A DNA stretch of 64,000 nt from Streptococcus infantis. Lineage in GTDB: Bacteria; Bacillota; Bacilli; Lactobacillales; Streptococcaceae. Positions 36,933 to 46,734 of this stretch are shown one piece after another. Position numbers and translations under genes: made by a program. The notes beneath the pieces were generated by a model that was given only the letters and a program-made list of their open reading frames with translations, was not told the origin of the DNA and searched no databases. Where the stretch lies: NCBI RefSeq assembly GCF_018499575.1, contig NZ_JAHDAP010000003.1, forward strand, positions 1-64,000. Reading direction: 5' to 3'. The first letter of the stretch is position 1. Each line of letters opens with the position of its first letter.

Positions 36933-36961
36933 AGTATATCAAAAAGTCTAGTTCTTGTCAG
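36933..36961 (-). promoter_or_regulatory. promoter of the polytopic membrane protein gene
   Basis: Reverse strand: -35 CTGACA at 36956-36961, a 17-bp spacer and TATACT at 36933-36938 with extended TGA. The -35 lies inside the end of the 44-aa gene. Confidence 0.65.
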
Positions 36962-37082
36962 CTTGTGGCGGATGTTTACACAATTTTTCAGACAAGGAAG
37001 CAAAGCGTTCGACCTCATAAAAACGGTGATATAAAGCTTTTTTATAGTGAGCTAAAAAAGTTTTTTCTTCTACTGTGAGCAC
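36948..37082 (-). CDS. 44-aa small protein, GTG start
   Basis: GTG at 37080-37082 follows GGAGG by 7 nt and opens 44 codons: MLTVEEKTFLAHYKKALYHR, then FYEVERFASLSEKLCKHPPQ and ADKN. The protein is charged and helical with one cysteine. It lies between the mnmG terminator and the membrane protein gene on the same strand, 44 nt from the latter. The strong ribosome binding site makes translation likely. Function unknown. Confidence 0.65.
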   Translation of the reverse strand: MLTVEEKTFLAHYKKALYHRFYEVERFASLSEKLCKHPPQADKN

Positions 37083-37128
37083 TATCGTTCCTCCTTTTCT
37101 TTTTTATTCGGAAAAAGAAGAAAAATCT

Positions 37129-37165
37129 AAAAAAGCTGAATTCTCTTTTTGAGAATTCAGCCTTT
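37129..37165 (-). terminator. terminator of mnmG
   Basis: Stem GGCTGAATTCTC/GAGAATTCAGC with loop AAAAA, followed by TTTTTT on the reverse strand, right after mnmG. Confidence 0.92.
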
Positions 37166-37170
37166 TGTTT

Positions 37171-39087
37171 TTAATCAGCTTTCTTTTCTAAATTTTTTGA
37201 AATGCTTCGATTTTTACCTTCTAGATACACCATAAGAATGGAAATATCTGCCGGATTTACTCCAGAGATACGGCTGGCTTGGCCAATGGTTTCCGGATTG
37301 ATGAGTTTGAACTTCTGGCGCGCTTCTGTCGCAATGGAATCAATGTCATCCCAGTCGATGTTGGCTGGAATGCGTTTTTCTTCCATGCGTTTCATCTTGG
37401 CAATCTGATCCATGGCTTTGGAAATATAACCCTCGTACTTGATCTCTGTTTCAATCAATTCGATAATCTTGTCATCTAACTCTTCAGCAGCAGGTCCGAT
37501 AAAGGCCACCACATCTTGGTAAGAGACTTCTGGGCGACGGAGAAATTCCTTGGCTGTCACGGCATCAGTCAATGGTTTGAATCCCATCGCTTCAACCTTA
37601 GCGTTCGTTTCCTTGACTGGTTTAAGTTTGATGCTGTCTAAACGCTTCATCTCATTGTCAAATTGGTTTTTCTTGATTTTAAAGCGAGCCCAGCGTTCAT
37701 CGTCGACAAGACCAACCTCACGACCAATCTCAGTCAAACGCATATCCGCATTATCATGACGGAGAATGAGGCGGTATTCTGCACGACTGGTCAATAGACG
37801 GTAGGGTTCAATCGTTCCCTTGGTCACCAAGTCATCAATCATGACCCCAATATAACCGTCGCTTCGCTTCAAAATCAACTCAGGCTTGCCTTGGATTTTC
37901 AAAGCTGCGTTGATACCAGCGATAATCCCCTGACCAGCAGCTTCTTCATAACCTGACGTCCCATTGGTCTGACCAGCTGTGAAAAGTCCTGAAATTTTCT
38001 TGGTTTCCAGAGTCGCACGCAACTGATGAGGCAAGACCATGTCATACTCAATGGCATAACCAGTACGCATCATCTCTGCATTTTCCAAACCTTTGATAGA
38101 ATGCACCAATTCACGTTGCACATCCTCAGGAAGGCTAGTTGAAAGGCCCTGGACATAAACTTCCTCGGTATTGCGACCTTCTGGCTCAAGGAAGAGTTGG
38201 TGGCGTTCCTTGTCCGCAAAGCGAACAATCTTATCCTCAATCGACGGACAATAGCGCGGTCCTACTCCCTTAACCACACCAGTAAACATAGGCGCACGGT
38301 GAAGGTTGTTTTGGATGATCTCGTGACTGGTACCATTGGTGTAGGTCAACCAGCATGGAACTTGGTCTTTGACATAATCTTCATCACGTGAAGTGTATGA
38401 AAAGTGATTAGGCGTTTCGTCTCCTGGCTGGATTTCTGTCACATCATAGTTGATAGAGGAAGCCTTGACACGTGGAGGGGTTCCTGTCTTGAAACGACCA
38501 ATTTCAAGTCCCAGTTCCTTAAGATTATCAGCTAGGTTAATCGAAGCTAGACTATGGTTTGGTCCTGACGAGTACTTGAGGTCTCCGATGATAATTTCCC
38601 CACGAAGGGCTGTCCCTGTAGTCACGATAACAGCCTTGGCAGCATACTCTTGATGGGTGGCTGTACGCACACCGACAACCTTGCCATCCTCTACCAAAAT
38701 CTCATCAATCATGGTTTGACGAAGAGTGAGGTTCTCTTGATTTTCAACCGTTTTGCGCATTTCCTTAGAGTAAAGCTCCTTGTCAGCCTGCGCACGAAGA
38801 GCTCGAACTGCTGGACCTTTCCCAGTGTTGAGCATCTTCATCTGGATGTAAGTCTTGTCAATGGTCTTAGCCATTTCACCACCGAGGGCATCGACTTCAC
38901 GCACAACAATCCCCTTGGCAGAACCACCGATAGAGGGATTACATGGCATGAAAGCCAACATTTCAATGTTGATGGTCGCAAGCAAGACCTTGCAGCCCAT
39001 ACGGCTGGCAGCTAGAGATGCCTCCACCCCAGCGTGACCTGCACCGATTACAATAATATCGTATTCTTCAGTAAAGTTATAAGTCAT
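37171..39087 (-). CDS. mnmG: tRNA uridine-5-carboxymethylaminomethyl(34) synthesis enzyme MnmG
   Basis: With MnmE it adds the carboxymethylaminomethyl group to C5 of U34 in tRNAs reading NNA/NNG codons. The 638-aa FAD protein starts near [20 protein letters not shown] (dinucleotide-binding motif) and has [13 protein letters not shown], the two-cysteine region around VPCWLTYTN and YCPSIEDK, and the C-terminal domain for MnmE/tRNA binding. It is last in a transcript headed by mnmA, which thiolates C2 of the same U34. It overlaps the upstream nudix gene by 11 nt. Confidence 0.96.
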   Translation of the reverse strand: MTYNFTEEYDIIVIGAGHAGVEASLAASRMGCKVLLATINIEMLAFMPCNPSIGGSAKGIVVREVDALGGEMAKTIDKTYIQMKMLNTGKGPAVRALRAQADKELYSKEMRKTVENQENLTLRQTMIDEILVEDGKVVGVRTATHQEYAAKAVIVTTGTALRGEIIIGDLKYSSGPNHSLASINLADNLKELGLEIGRFKTGTPPRVKASSINYDVTEIQPGDETPNHFSYTSRDEDYVKDQVPCWLTYTNGTSHEIIQNNLHRAPMFTGVVKGVGPRYCPSIEDKIVRFADKERHQLFLEPEGRNTEEVYVQGLSTSLPEDVQRELVHSIKGLENAEMMRTGYAIEYDMVLPHQLRATLETKKISGLFTAGQTNGTSGYEEAAGQGIIAGINAALKIQGKPELILKRSDGYIGVMIDDLVTKGTIEPYRLLTSRAEYRLILRHDNADMRLTEIGREVGLVDDERWARFKIKKNQFDNEMKRLDSIKLKPVKETNAKVEAMGFKPLTDAVTAKEFLRRPEVSYQDVVAFIGPAAEELDDKIIELIETEIKYEGYISKAMDQIAKMKRMEEKRIPANIDWDDIDSIATEARQKFKLINPETIGQASRISGVNPADISILMVYLEGKNRSISKNLEKKAD

Positions 39088-39505
39088 TTCTTAACCTTTC
39101 AAAAATTTCTCGCAAATAAGGAACTAACTTCTCCTCCTCTAGAGCTTGATCCATAGTAACCCATTTAAAATGTGTATGCTCTTCAGGATCTAATCTGATA
39201 ATTGGCTTCTCCCCAACCCACTCTGCTTTATAAACTAAGCGAGTAAAAACAGTATCCTTAGATGTATCCAGTTGACTATCTTCGTGAAGAAGTTTGAGCG
39301 AACTGCTATCTAGCCTAACTCCCACTTCTTCAACACATTCTCTAAGAGCCCCATCTCGCGGAAGCTCACCATTTTCAACCCCACCACCAGGAATATCCCA
39401 GTAAGTTGGATAAACGTTGGGTTGTCCTCTTTTAATTTCCGAACGCTGAATGAGCAAATAATCATCACCACTATGAACAAGTACATGGGCAATAAGCTTA
39501 ACCAT
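39077..39505 (-). CDS. NUDIX hydrolase, 142 aa
   Basis: It hydrolyses a nucleoside diphosphate linked to X; substrate unknown. The NUDIX box [20 protein letters not shown] followed by EVG matches GX5EX7REUXEEXGU. Its end overlaps mnmG by 11 nt and it starts 11 nt after the other NUDIX gene, so the three are probably co-translated. Confidence 0.88.
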   Translation of the reverse strand: MVKLIAHVLVHSGDDYLLIQRSEIKRGQPNVYPTYWDIPGGGVENGELPRDGALRECVEEVGVRLDSSSLKLLHEDSQLDTSKDTVFTRLVYKAEWVGEKPIIRLDPEEHTHFKWVTMDQALEEEKLVPYLREIFERLRNDL

Positions 39506-39516
39506 TATTTTTTCTC

Positions 39517-39972
39517 CTATTCCTCAAGATGAATGTGTCTTAGTTGTCCGTTCCATTCTGGTAAGGCTGTTTTTAAAAAGGTTGGCTTCAGAGGAACTGT
39601 ATGCAATTGATTCAGAGCTATCCACCGACAAGGTAATCGCTTTGCATCTTCCTGCATAGTCAATGGAGCTCTTTCTAACAAATAAACAAAATAATGAAAC
39701 TCGATATTATGGAAGTGGACACCAGCTTGTTCAAAACGATTTTCAACCACAAAAGCTAGTTCCCCAGCTTGAGCTTTGACACCCAGCTCTTCTTTCACTT
39801 CACGAATTACAGCCTCTTCCGTTCTTTCGCCGACTTGGATAGCACCACCAATCGTATAAAAACCATCCTCATCTTCTACCACTAACAACTTGCCATCTTC
39901 TACAATCAGAGCGGTAGCCCTAACTCCAAAGACCGTATTCTCTATTTTGGTACGAAAGTCTTGTTGAATCAT
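39517..39972 (-). CDS. NUDIX hydrolase, 151 aa
   Basis: The NUDIX box GGAIQVGERTEEAVIREVKE followed by ELG is intact. The start at 39972 (MIQQDFRTK) follows AAAGGA. An upstream frame extension of 9 residues lacks a binding site. It shares only the box with its neighbour. A MutT-like gene between mnmA and mnmG is recalled in pneumococcus. Substrate unknown. Confidence 0.88.
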   Translation of the reverse strand: MIQQDFRTKIENTVFGVRATALIVEDGKLLVVEDEDGFYTIGGAIQVGERTEEAVIREVKEELGVKAQAGELAFVVENRFEQAGVHFHNIEFHYFVYLLERAPLTMQEDAKRLPCRWIALNQLHTVPLKPTFLKTALPEWNGQLRHIHLEE

Positions 39973-40004
39973 TTTTATCCTTTCCCTTAAACGACACAAA
40001 AACA

Positions 40005-40061
40005 GTCAAAACTCCAAAGAAGTGCAGGACAAAAAAGCCTGCAACATCCATGAGCTTTGAC
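40005..40061 (-). promoter_or_regulatory. two-tier hairpin between marC and the NUDIX gene
   Basis: The transcript pairs GTCAAAGCTC with GAGTTTTGAC (10 bp, one G-U) around an inner GCAGG/CCTGC stem, and is followed by TGTTTTTGTG. It may be a partial terminator between marC and the NUDIX genes, or a leader element. Confidence 0.55.
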
Positions 40062-40120
40062 CATCATGACTATTGTTAAAATTATTTTATCAAATCAAAT
40101 TGTTTTGTCAATTCCAATCA

Positions 40121-40732
40121 CTATTTGATTAATGATTGAACACTAATGATAATCATTTGTACACCTATCGAAAATAGTAAAAGTCCCATCATTTTCGTTA
40201 TAATTTTCATCAAATTTTCTCCCAAAAATCCTGCAATTTGTTTTGCACTTCTTAAAAGTAGATAAGTGATGGCACATAGTAAAGCAAAGGCAACTACCGT
40301 TATCAATTGATTTTTTATACCCCCATTGGCTAAGTTTAGGGTTGTCGTAATAGTCCCTGGTCCTGCAAAAAGTGGCATCGCGAGAGGAGAAATAGCTACA
40401 GACATAGGGTCTGAATTTGAAGCCTGCTGCTCCATGCCCTTGTAGCTTGGTGAATGGTTTCCATTAATCATATGATAACCTATAACAGCGACCAATATTC
40501 CTCCTGCAACTCTAAAAGAATCGATTGTAATTCCAAAAACTTTGAAAATCAAATCTCCAGAAAATACAAAGACTGTAACAATTATAAAGGCAATTAGAAG
40601 ACTCTTAAATGCAATTTTTCGTGAAATCTTTTGACTATCATCTGCTACTAAAGCCATATAGGCAGGAAGGTTTGAAATTGGATTCATTATGGCAAAAAAG
40701 GCCATAAACGCATAAAAAAATTGAGAACTCAT
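40121..40732 (-). CDS. MarC/UPF0056-family membrane protein
   Basis: The 203-aa protein has six membrane segments and the family pattern NPISNLPAYMAL near the N-terminus and SPLAMPLFAGPGTITTT in the middle. The family resembles small transporters, but despite the MarC name no role in resistance is established. It starts 18 nt after the mnmA stop. Confidence 0.88.
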   Translation of the reverse strand: MSSQFFYAFMAFFAIMNPISNLPAYMALVADDSQKISRKIAFKSLLIAFIIVTVFVFSGDLIFKVFGITIDSFRVAGGILVAVIGYHMINGNHSPSYKGMEQQASNSDPMSVAISPLAMPLFAGPGTITTTLNLANGGIKNQLITVVAFALLCAITYLLLRSAKQIAGFLGENLMKIITKMMGLLLFSIGVQMIIISVQSLIK

Positions 40733-40750
40733 ACTTTTTACCTCATCCAG

Positions 40751-41940
<1,190 letters not shown>

Positions 41941-41953
41941 TTGAGCAGTTTTC

Positions 41954-41982
41954 ATTATAACATGCTTGGATAGAGAAGACAA
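41954..41982 (-). promoter_or_regulatory. mnmA operon promoter
   Basis: Reverse strand: -35 TTGTCT at 41977-41982, a 17-bp spacer and a perfect -10 TATAAT at 41954-41959. The predicted transcript starts at about 41947, so both 16-bp repeats lie in the 5' UTR. Confidence 0.8.
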
Positions 41983-42104
41983 GGAAGAGGCTGACAATCT
42001 ATCAACCTCTTCTGTCAATACATGAAAATCAGGATACAAAAGAAATCAATTCATTCCTAAATCTCTATTCTCTTTAAAAACTTATTTTTAAAATCAACTA
42101 AAAA

Positions 42105-42113
42105 TGATATACT
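42105..42113 (+). promoter_or_regulatory. extended -10 promoter of the coiled-coil protein gene
   Basis: TGATATACT with no good -35. The predicted start at about 42120 places the transcript's 5' end at the AGGAGG that serves the leader ORF. Confidence 0.6.
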
Positions 42114-42134
42114 TTAATCAGGAGGAATGCGCAC

Positions 42135-42170
42135 ATGATTCCATATATACACTATCATCCATGTGCGTAG
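42135..42170 (+). other. 11-codon leader ORF within a hairpin
   Basis: ATG at 42135 is preceded by AGGAGG (42120-42125) and encodes MIPYIHYHPCA, stopping at TAG (42168-42170). CGCACATG (42130-42137) pairs with CATGTGCG (42160-42167). The stop codon lies in the TAGGA that would be the ribosome binding site for the GTG at 42178. Confidence 0.45.
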
Positions 42171-42177
42171 GACTAAT

Positions 42178-42981
42178 GTGAACAACTACAAAGATATTCT
42201 AAAATCAAAAAATACTATTTTTATTATTACACTTATTGCAGGTATTGGACTTTTGACAGGCTTAGTCCTCCATCAAGAAAAAATCCAAGCAGAGAGAGGG
42301 AACGTTGCTCTCATCAAACAACAAAAAAATCAACAAGATGTCGAACAAGTAAAAAACGCCATTAAAGACTTCAATATTGATTCTGAAACCATTATAGAAG
42401 ATTGGAAAAAAATTCAAGAATTAAAACCAACTACTGATGAAGGCAAAAAGACATTAGCAGACTTTCTCGCTTCTACTGCCGATAAAGTCACAAATCATTA
42501 TAGTGAAAAAGCTTTGAAATTAGATATAAAGGATTCTGATAGCCAGTTTCAAGATAAACAAACACTTGAGACAGCCATCACTTCCTTGCAAAAAATAATA
42601 GACATCATTAAAAACATTAATTCTGCCAGCGACCAAGTTGCTCTTGAAGAAAAGATAAAACCAATTCAAGAACTAATCTCTAAATTCCAAAAACAAGTTG
42701 AAGTCTTGACCAAAAAAGAAGAAGAAAAAACTACCCAAACAGAAACAACTACTAGAGATGCCGGAATAGAAGCCAGTCGTTCAGAAGATAGTAGCTATAT
42801 TCAAAGCTATCCAGAAACAAATGGAAGCATATCTAATTCCCAAGCACCTGCAACGGACCAATACTCAACTGATAGTGCTAGCAGTGGAGGAGATAATGGC
42901 GCTAATACAGGAGGTCAAACTGCTGATTCTTCAGGTTCTCAATCAGAGTCTAATAACGATACAACCAGTTCGTCTAACTAA
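42178..42981 (+). CDS. secreted or membrane-anchored coiled-coil protein of unknown function
   Basis: The protein has an N-terminal hydrophobic segment (about residues 13-30 from this start, TIFIITLIAGIGLLTG), then a charged, mostly helical region with coiled-coil character (IKQQKNQQDVEQVKNAIKDF and later LEEKIKPIQELISKFQKQVE), and a Ser/Thr/Gly/Asn-rich tail. No LPXTG or lipobox is present. I chose GTG 42178 (267 aa) because TAGGA precedes it. GTG 42163 (272 aa) lies inside the hairpin arm. I do not recognise the family. Confidence 0.7.
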   Translation: MNNYKDILKSKNTIFIITLIAGIGLLTGLVLHQEKIQAERGNVALIKQQKNQQDVEQVKNAIKDFNIDSETIIEDWKKIQELKPTTDEGKKTLADFLASTADKVTNHYSEKALKLDIKDSDSQFQDKQTLETAITSLQKIIDIIKNINSASDQVALEEKIKPIQELISKFQKQVEVLTKKEEEKTTQTETTTRDAGIEASRSEDSSYIQSYPETNGSISNSQAPATDQYSTDSASSGGDNGANTGGQTADSSGSQSESNNDTTSSSN

Positions 42982-43062
42982 TAATCTAGATGGCGAAATC
43001 CCATAAACTTGTAAGCCCTCAACACCAATGTTTATAATGATCTCTCATCAAATGTAAACACA

Positions 43063-43090
43063 CAAAAAGAGCCTTAAACGGCTCTTTTTT
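43063..43090 (+). terminator. terminator of the coiled-coil protein gene
   Basis: Stem AAAAAGAGCC/GGCTCTTTTTT with a 5-nt loop, 80 nt after the stop. Confidence 0.9.
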
Positions 43091-43241
43091 AGGGCTCTAT
43101 GATATTTGTAGCAGGTAAATTCCCTATGGATATTATGGAGCCAATTATTGATAAAAACTTTAGTCATCTTCGTCTCTATAAAAATATTTCCTATACACCC
43201 TTGATAATATCAAAATTAATGCCCATATCGTACTAAGAGCT

Positions 43242-43262
43242 ATAATAATAATAATAATAATA
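43242..43262 (+). repeat. (ATA)7 trinucleotide repeat
   Basis: Seven perfect ATA units inside degenerate sequence upstream of the Rgg-like fragment. Confidence 0.9.
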
Positions 43263-43351
43263 GAATTTATTGGATTTATTTCAGTATGTCCAATCACTAG
43301 TCCAATTATTGGACTAGTAGACATGCTTAGATATAATAAAAATGACAAAAT

Positions 43352-43618
43352 ATGATGTTGCTGCTGAATCTCTCAACTCTTCATCTTTACAATGGTGATA
43401 AGTTACTTTGCAAACAGCTTTGCTACACTCTCTTGGAGGAAACAAAAATAAGCAGACAGTATGACATACTTGCGTTCTCCTATATTCGTATAGGCATTTA
43501 TACTAATGATACTCAGTTGATACAAAATGGACTCTCCTTAGCTAAGCTAGTAGAAGATGAACACTTACTAACAGAACTAGAGCGATAAGTTGATATCTTT
43601 GTAAACAAAAAAGAAAGT
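43352..43618 (+). pseudogene. decayed C-terminal fragment resembling Rgg/MutR regulators
   Basis: The frame NLSTLHLYNGDKLLCKQLCY...DILAFSYIRIGIYTND has the helical TPR-like pattern of the C-terminal domain of Rgg-type peptide-sensing regulators. It stops at TAA after LER, and the same frame continues VDIFVNKKESH, so a nonsense change is likely. An upstream frame (TKYDVAAES) runs into it out of phase, which suggests a frameshift. No helix-turn-helix part is found. A short upstream frame (43097-43240, FPMDIMEPIIDKNFSHLRLY) may be another remnant. Confidence 0.5.
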
Positions 43619-43633
43619 CATTGAGACTTCCTT
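43606..43633 (-). terminator. terminator of the LysM protein gene
   Basis: Stem AAGGAAGTC/GACTTTCTT with one G-T pair and loop TCAAT, followed by TTTT on the reverse strand. Confidence 0.8.
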
Positions 43634-43645
43634 TTCTATATCTTC

Positions 43646-44278
43646 TTAATACCAACCGTTGTTGAGCCAGAAGTTCTTAGCAGCTGTCCATGAACCGTAA
43701 CGTCCTGCAACATAAGCATCTGCTACACGTTCTTGGTTTTCAGCTGAGTAGTCACCGTTCAAGTAAGAATCTGTCAATTGGTAACGTCCGATGTAACGTC
43801 CGTTTGTCGCTGTGTAGCTACCACCTGATTCTTTTTGAGCGATCCATTCTTTGGCTTCTGCTTCTGATCCACTTACTGTTGCCGCTGGTGCTGAGTAGCT
43901 CTCTGTTGCTGCAGGTGCTGAGTAACTTTCTGCCGCTGCAGGTGCTGGAGCTTCATAAGTTTCTTCTACAACAGTTTCAGCAACTGCAGGAGTTTCTTCA
44001 ACTTCTGCTACAGGAGCTTCTGTTGTTGTAGTCTCAGCAACTGGAGCTTCCCCATCGATAACCAATACTTGGTCAATAAAGATAAGGTCAACATTTTTAA
44101 TGTTGTTCAATTTAGCTAACTTTTCAACTGTTGTGTTGTGAGTTTCAGCAATTTCTGAAAGAGTGTCTCCAGGTTTAACTGTGTAAGTTTTTGTTTCTTG
44201 TGCAAAAGTTAGTGATGGTGCAAGGAAAGCAAGTACAACTGCAAATCCTGCAAGTTTAGATTTAATGTTTAATTTCAT
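43646..44278 (-). CDS. secreted LysM-domain cell wall protein
   Basis: The 210-aa protein has a signal peptide (1 to about 26, ending LTFA), one LysM peptidoglycan-binding domain (about 31-75, YTVKPGDTLSEIAETHN), a Pro/Ala/Glu/Val-rich linker (about 78-135) and a C-terminal module AKEWIAQKESGGSYTATNGR, then YIGRYQLTDSYLNGDYS, resembling the transglycosylase-like end of Apf/IsaA-type wall proteins. It lies divergent from the serine dehydratase pair, as in pneumococcus, where its homologue belongs to the VicRK (WalRK) regulon (recalled). Confidence 0.9.
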   Translation of the reverse strand: MKLNIKSKLAGFAVVLAFLAPSLTFAQETKTYTVKPGDTLSEIAETHNTTVEKLAKLNNIKNVDLIFIDQVLVIDGEAPVAETTTTEAPVAEVEETPAVAETVVEETYEAPAPAAAESYSAPAATESYSAPAATVSGSEAEAKEWIAQKESGGSYTATNGRYIGRYQLTDSYLNGDYSAENQERVADAYVAGRYGSWTAAKNFWLNNGWY

Positions 44279-44325
44279 TTAAAAAAGTTCTCCTTTTTTC
44301 TTATACTACCATGATACCTTTCTAA

Positions 44326-44374
44326 TGTTACTATTTGTTAACGAATTTGTGTAGAAATGTTACAGAACTGTGAT
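44326..44374 (-). promoter_or_regulatory. candidate VicR/WalR boxes upstream of the LysM gene
   Basis: TGTTACAGAACTGTGAT (44358-44374, forward strand) has two TGT half-sites 11 bp apart with one mismatch to TGTWAH-N5-TGTWAH. TGTTACTATTTGTTAAC (44326-44342) has the halves 10 bp apart. They lie 50-95 bp upstream of the start codon. Confidence 0.5.
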
Positions 44375-44479
44375 TTATTTACTTAAAAAAGCCACTTTTT
44401 GTTACAAAACCCTTGTTATAAAAGCATTTTAATCTTTTTGTATATTTCAGAAAGTAATTAAGCACTTACATCTAATCTT

Positions 44480-44488
44480 TGCTATAAT
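44480..44488 (+). promoter_or_regulatory. promoter of the serine dehydratase operon
   Basis: Extended -10 TGCTATAAT, with no clear -35. GAGGGG lies upstream of the ATG at 44519. Confidence 0.65.
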
Positions 44489-44518
44489 AGAAGTAAGAAT
44501 CTTTGTGAGGGGAAACAG

Positions 44519-45190
44519 ATGCAATCACTTCGTTTTCAATCTGTCTTTGATATTATCGGGCCTGTGATGATTGGGCCATCTAGTAGTCACACGGCAGGAG
44601 CTGTCCGTATCGGTAAAATTGTTTCATCTATCTTTGATGATACTCCAACCGAGGTCGAATTTCAGCTTTTTAACTCTTTTGCAAAAACCTATCGTGGACA
44701 CGGAACAGACCTTGCTCTTGTCGCTGGTATTTTGGGAATGGATACGGATGATCCTGAAATCCCAAATAGTTTAGAAATTGCCCACAAGCGTGGCATTAAA
44801 ATCGTATGGACCATCCAAAAGGACAGTAATGCTCCCCATCCAAATACCACTAAAATCACTGTGAAGAACGATCGTAAGACTATCAGCGTAACAGGAATTT
44901 CGATCGGCGGCGGAAATATCCAGGTGACAGAATTAAATGGTTTTGCCGTATCTCTCAACATGAACACCCCTACCATCATCATCGTTCATCAAGATGTTCC
45001 AGGTATGATTGCTCACGTGACAGAAGCTCTTTCTCGCTTTGGCATCAACATCGCCCAAATGAATGTAACTCGAGAAAAAGCCGGCGAGAAAGCAATCATG
45101 ATTATTGAAGTTGATAGTCGTAACTGTGAAGAATCTATCGAAGAAATTCGGAAAATTCCTCATTTGCACAATGTCAATTTCTTTCAATAG
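44519..45190 (+). CDS. sdaAB: L-serine dehydratase, iron-sulfur-dependent, beta subunit
   Basis: With the alpha subunit it deaminates L-serine to pyruvate and ammonia. The 223-aa product has the family opening SVFDIIGPVMIGPSSSHTAG and a C-terminal ACT domain (about 145-223, VPGMIAHVTEALSRFGINIA). It lies 8 nt before the alpha subunit gene. Confidence 0.95.
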   Translation: MQSLRFQSVFDIIGPVMIGPSSSHTAGAVRIGKIVSSIFDDTPTEVEFQLFNSFAKTYRGHGTDLALVAGILGMDTDDPEIPNSLEIAHKRGIKIVWTIQKDSNAPHPNTTKITVKNDRKTISVTGISIGGGNIQVTELNGFAVSLNMNTPTIIIVHQDVPGMIAHVTEALSRFGINIAQMNVTREKAGEKAIMIIEVDSRNCEESIEEIRKIPHLHNVNFFQ

Positions 45191-45198
45191 GAGAAAAT

Positions 45199-46071
45199 AT
45201 GTTTTACTCTATCAAAGAATTAGTCGAACAAGCCGAACTTGACTTCCAAGGAAATGTTGCTGAGCTCATGATTAGGACTGAGTTTGAGCTAACTGGTCGT
45301 GAGCGAGAAGAAGTTCTCCTCCTCATGGAACGTAACCTCGAAGTCATGAAAGCTTCCGTCGAGCTTGGTCTCAGCGAAAAGAAATCTCGTAGCGGTTTGA
45401 CTGGTGGTGATGCAGCTAAGCTCGACCACTACATCAAAAAAGGAACGACCTTATCAGACCTCACTGTCTTGTCTGCTGCCCGTAACGCCATTGCCGTTAA
45501 TGAGCACAATGCCAAAATGGGCCTTGTGTGTGCGACACCAACCGCAGGTAGCGCAGGCTGTCTTCCTGCAGTTCTCACATCTGCTATTCAAAAGTTAGAT
45601 TTAACGCATGAACAACAACTAGATTTTCTCTTTGCTGCTGGTGCTTTTGGGCTCGTCATTGCTAACAACGCTTCTATCTCGGGAGCTGAAGGAGGCTGTC
45701 AAGCCGAAGTTGGATCTGCCTCTGCCATGAGCGCTGCTGCCCTAACTCTAGCTGCAGGTGGAACTCCTTATCAAGCGAGTCAGGCTATCGCCTTCGTTAT
45801 CAAAAACATGCTCGGTCTTATCTGTGACCCCGTTGCAGGTTTGGTTGAAGTCCCTTGTGTCAAGCGTAATGCTATGGGAGCAAGCTTCGCCTTCATCGCA
45901 GCTGATATGGCTTTAGCTGGTATCGAATCAAAAATTCCAGTTGATGAAGTCATTGATGCCATGTACCAAGTAGGCTCTAGTCTTCCAACTGCCTTTCGTG
46001 AAACTGCCGAGGGTGGGCTCGCTGCCACACCGACAGGTCGTCGCCTTCAAAAAGAAATCTTCGGCGAATAA
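45199..46071 (+). CDS. sdaAA: L-serine dehydratase, iron-sulfur-dependent, alpha subunit
   Basis: The 290-aa catalytic subunit carries an oxygen-labile 4Fe-4S cluster. Cysteines in VCATPTAGSAGCLP, GGCQAE and LICDPVAGLVEVPC are the likely ligands. It has AGAEGGCQ-type GAEGGCQAEVGSASAMSAAA. GGAG precedes the ATG. Confidence 0.95.
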   Translation: MFYSIKELVEQAELDFQGNVAELMIRTEFELTGREREEVLLLMERNLEVMKASVELGLSEKKSRSGLTGGDAAKLDHYIKKGTTLSDLTVLSAARNAIAVNEHNAKMGLVCATPTAGSAGCLPAVLTSAIQKLDLTHEQQLDFLFAAGAFGLVIANNASISGAEGGCQAEVGSASAMSAAALTLAAGGTPYQASQAIAFVIKNMLGLICDPVAGLVEVPCVKRNAMGASFAFIAADMALAGIESKIPVDEVIDAMYQVGSSLPTAFRETAEGGLAATPTGRRLQKEIFGE

Positions 46072-46094
46072 TTTCAAGATTACTAGGAGAATCA

Positions 46095-46727
46095 ATGTCA
46101 TCCCTATCAGCTATCTTTTTTGATCTAGATGGAACCCTTGTAGACAGCTCAATCGGTATTCACAATGGCTTCACCTATACTTTTGAACAACTGGGAGTCC
46201 CTAGTCCAGATGCAAAAACCATCCGTGGTTTTATGGGACCTCCTTTAGAAACTAGTTTCGCTAGTTGCCTCCCAGAAGATCGGATTGAGTCAGCTATCCA
46301 GCTTTATCGTTCCTACTATAAGGAAAAAGGAGTTTATGAAGCCCATCTCTTTCCACAAATCAAGGACCTACTCGCTGAACTAGCTCAACAATATCCTCTC
46401 TATATCACAACAACCAAAAATACCCCGACAGCAGTCCATATGACAAGCAACTTTGAAATCGATCATTTCTTTGATGGCATCTATGGTTCAAGCCCTCAAG
46501 CAGTGCACAAGGCAGATGTCATTCGTCAAGCTTTGGCAACTCATAACTTGGACCCAGAAAAAGTGGTCCTTATCGGAGATACTAAGTTTGATATGATTGG
46601 CGCCCAAGAAACTGGCCTTAAAAAACTAGCTGTTACTTGGGGATTTGGTGATGAGAAAGATCTCATGACCTATCAACCTGACTGGGTTGCTCATCAACCA
46701 GCTGACATTTTACGTCAACTACAATAG
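46095..46727 (+). CDS. HAD-superfamily hydrolase, phosphoglycolate phosphatase-like
   Basis: It is a probable phosphatase of small phosphorylated metabolites. The 210-aa product has motif I DLDGTLVDSS (Asp nucleophile near residue 11), a helical cap (about 18-85), motif II TTTKN and motif III GDTKFDMIGA. Substrate not determinable. It follows sdaAA by 23 nt and probably belongs to the same transcript. A terminator follows. Confidence 0.88.
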   Translation: MSSLSAIFFDLDGTLVDSSIGIHNGFTYTFEQLGVPSPDAKTIRGFMGPPLETSFASCLPEDRIESAIQLYRSYYKEKGVYEAHLFPQIKDLLAELAQQYPLYITTTKNTPTAVHMTSNFEIDHFFDGIYGSSPQAVHKADVIRQALATHNLDPEKVVLIGDTKFDMIGAQETGLKKLAVTWGFGDEKDLMTYQPDWVAHQPADILRQLQ

Positions 46728-46734
46728 AATATTT

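Noticed and set aside
43160..43348. 62-codon reverse frame coding for a hydrophobic Ile-rich peptide
   Set aside because: It starts with TTG, has no ribosome binding site, and its isoleucine run is simply the ATA microsatellite read on the other strand, opposite decayed sequence.
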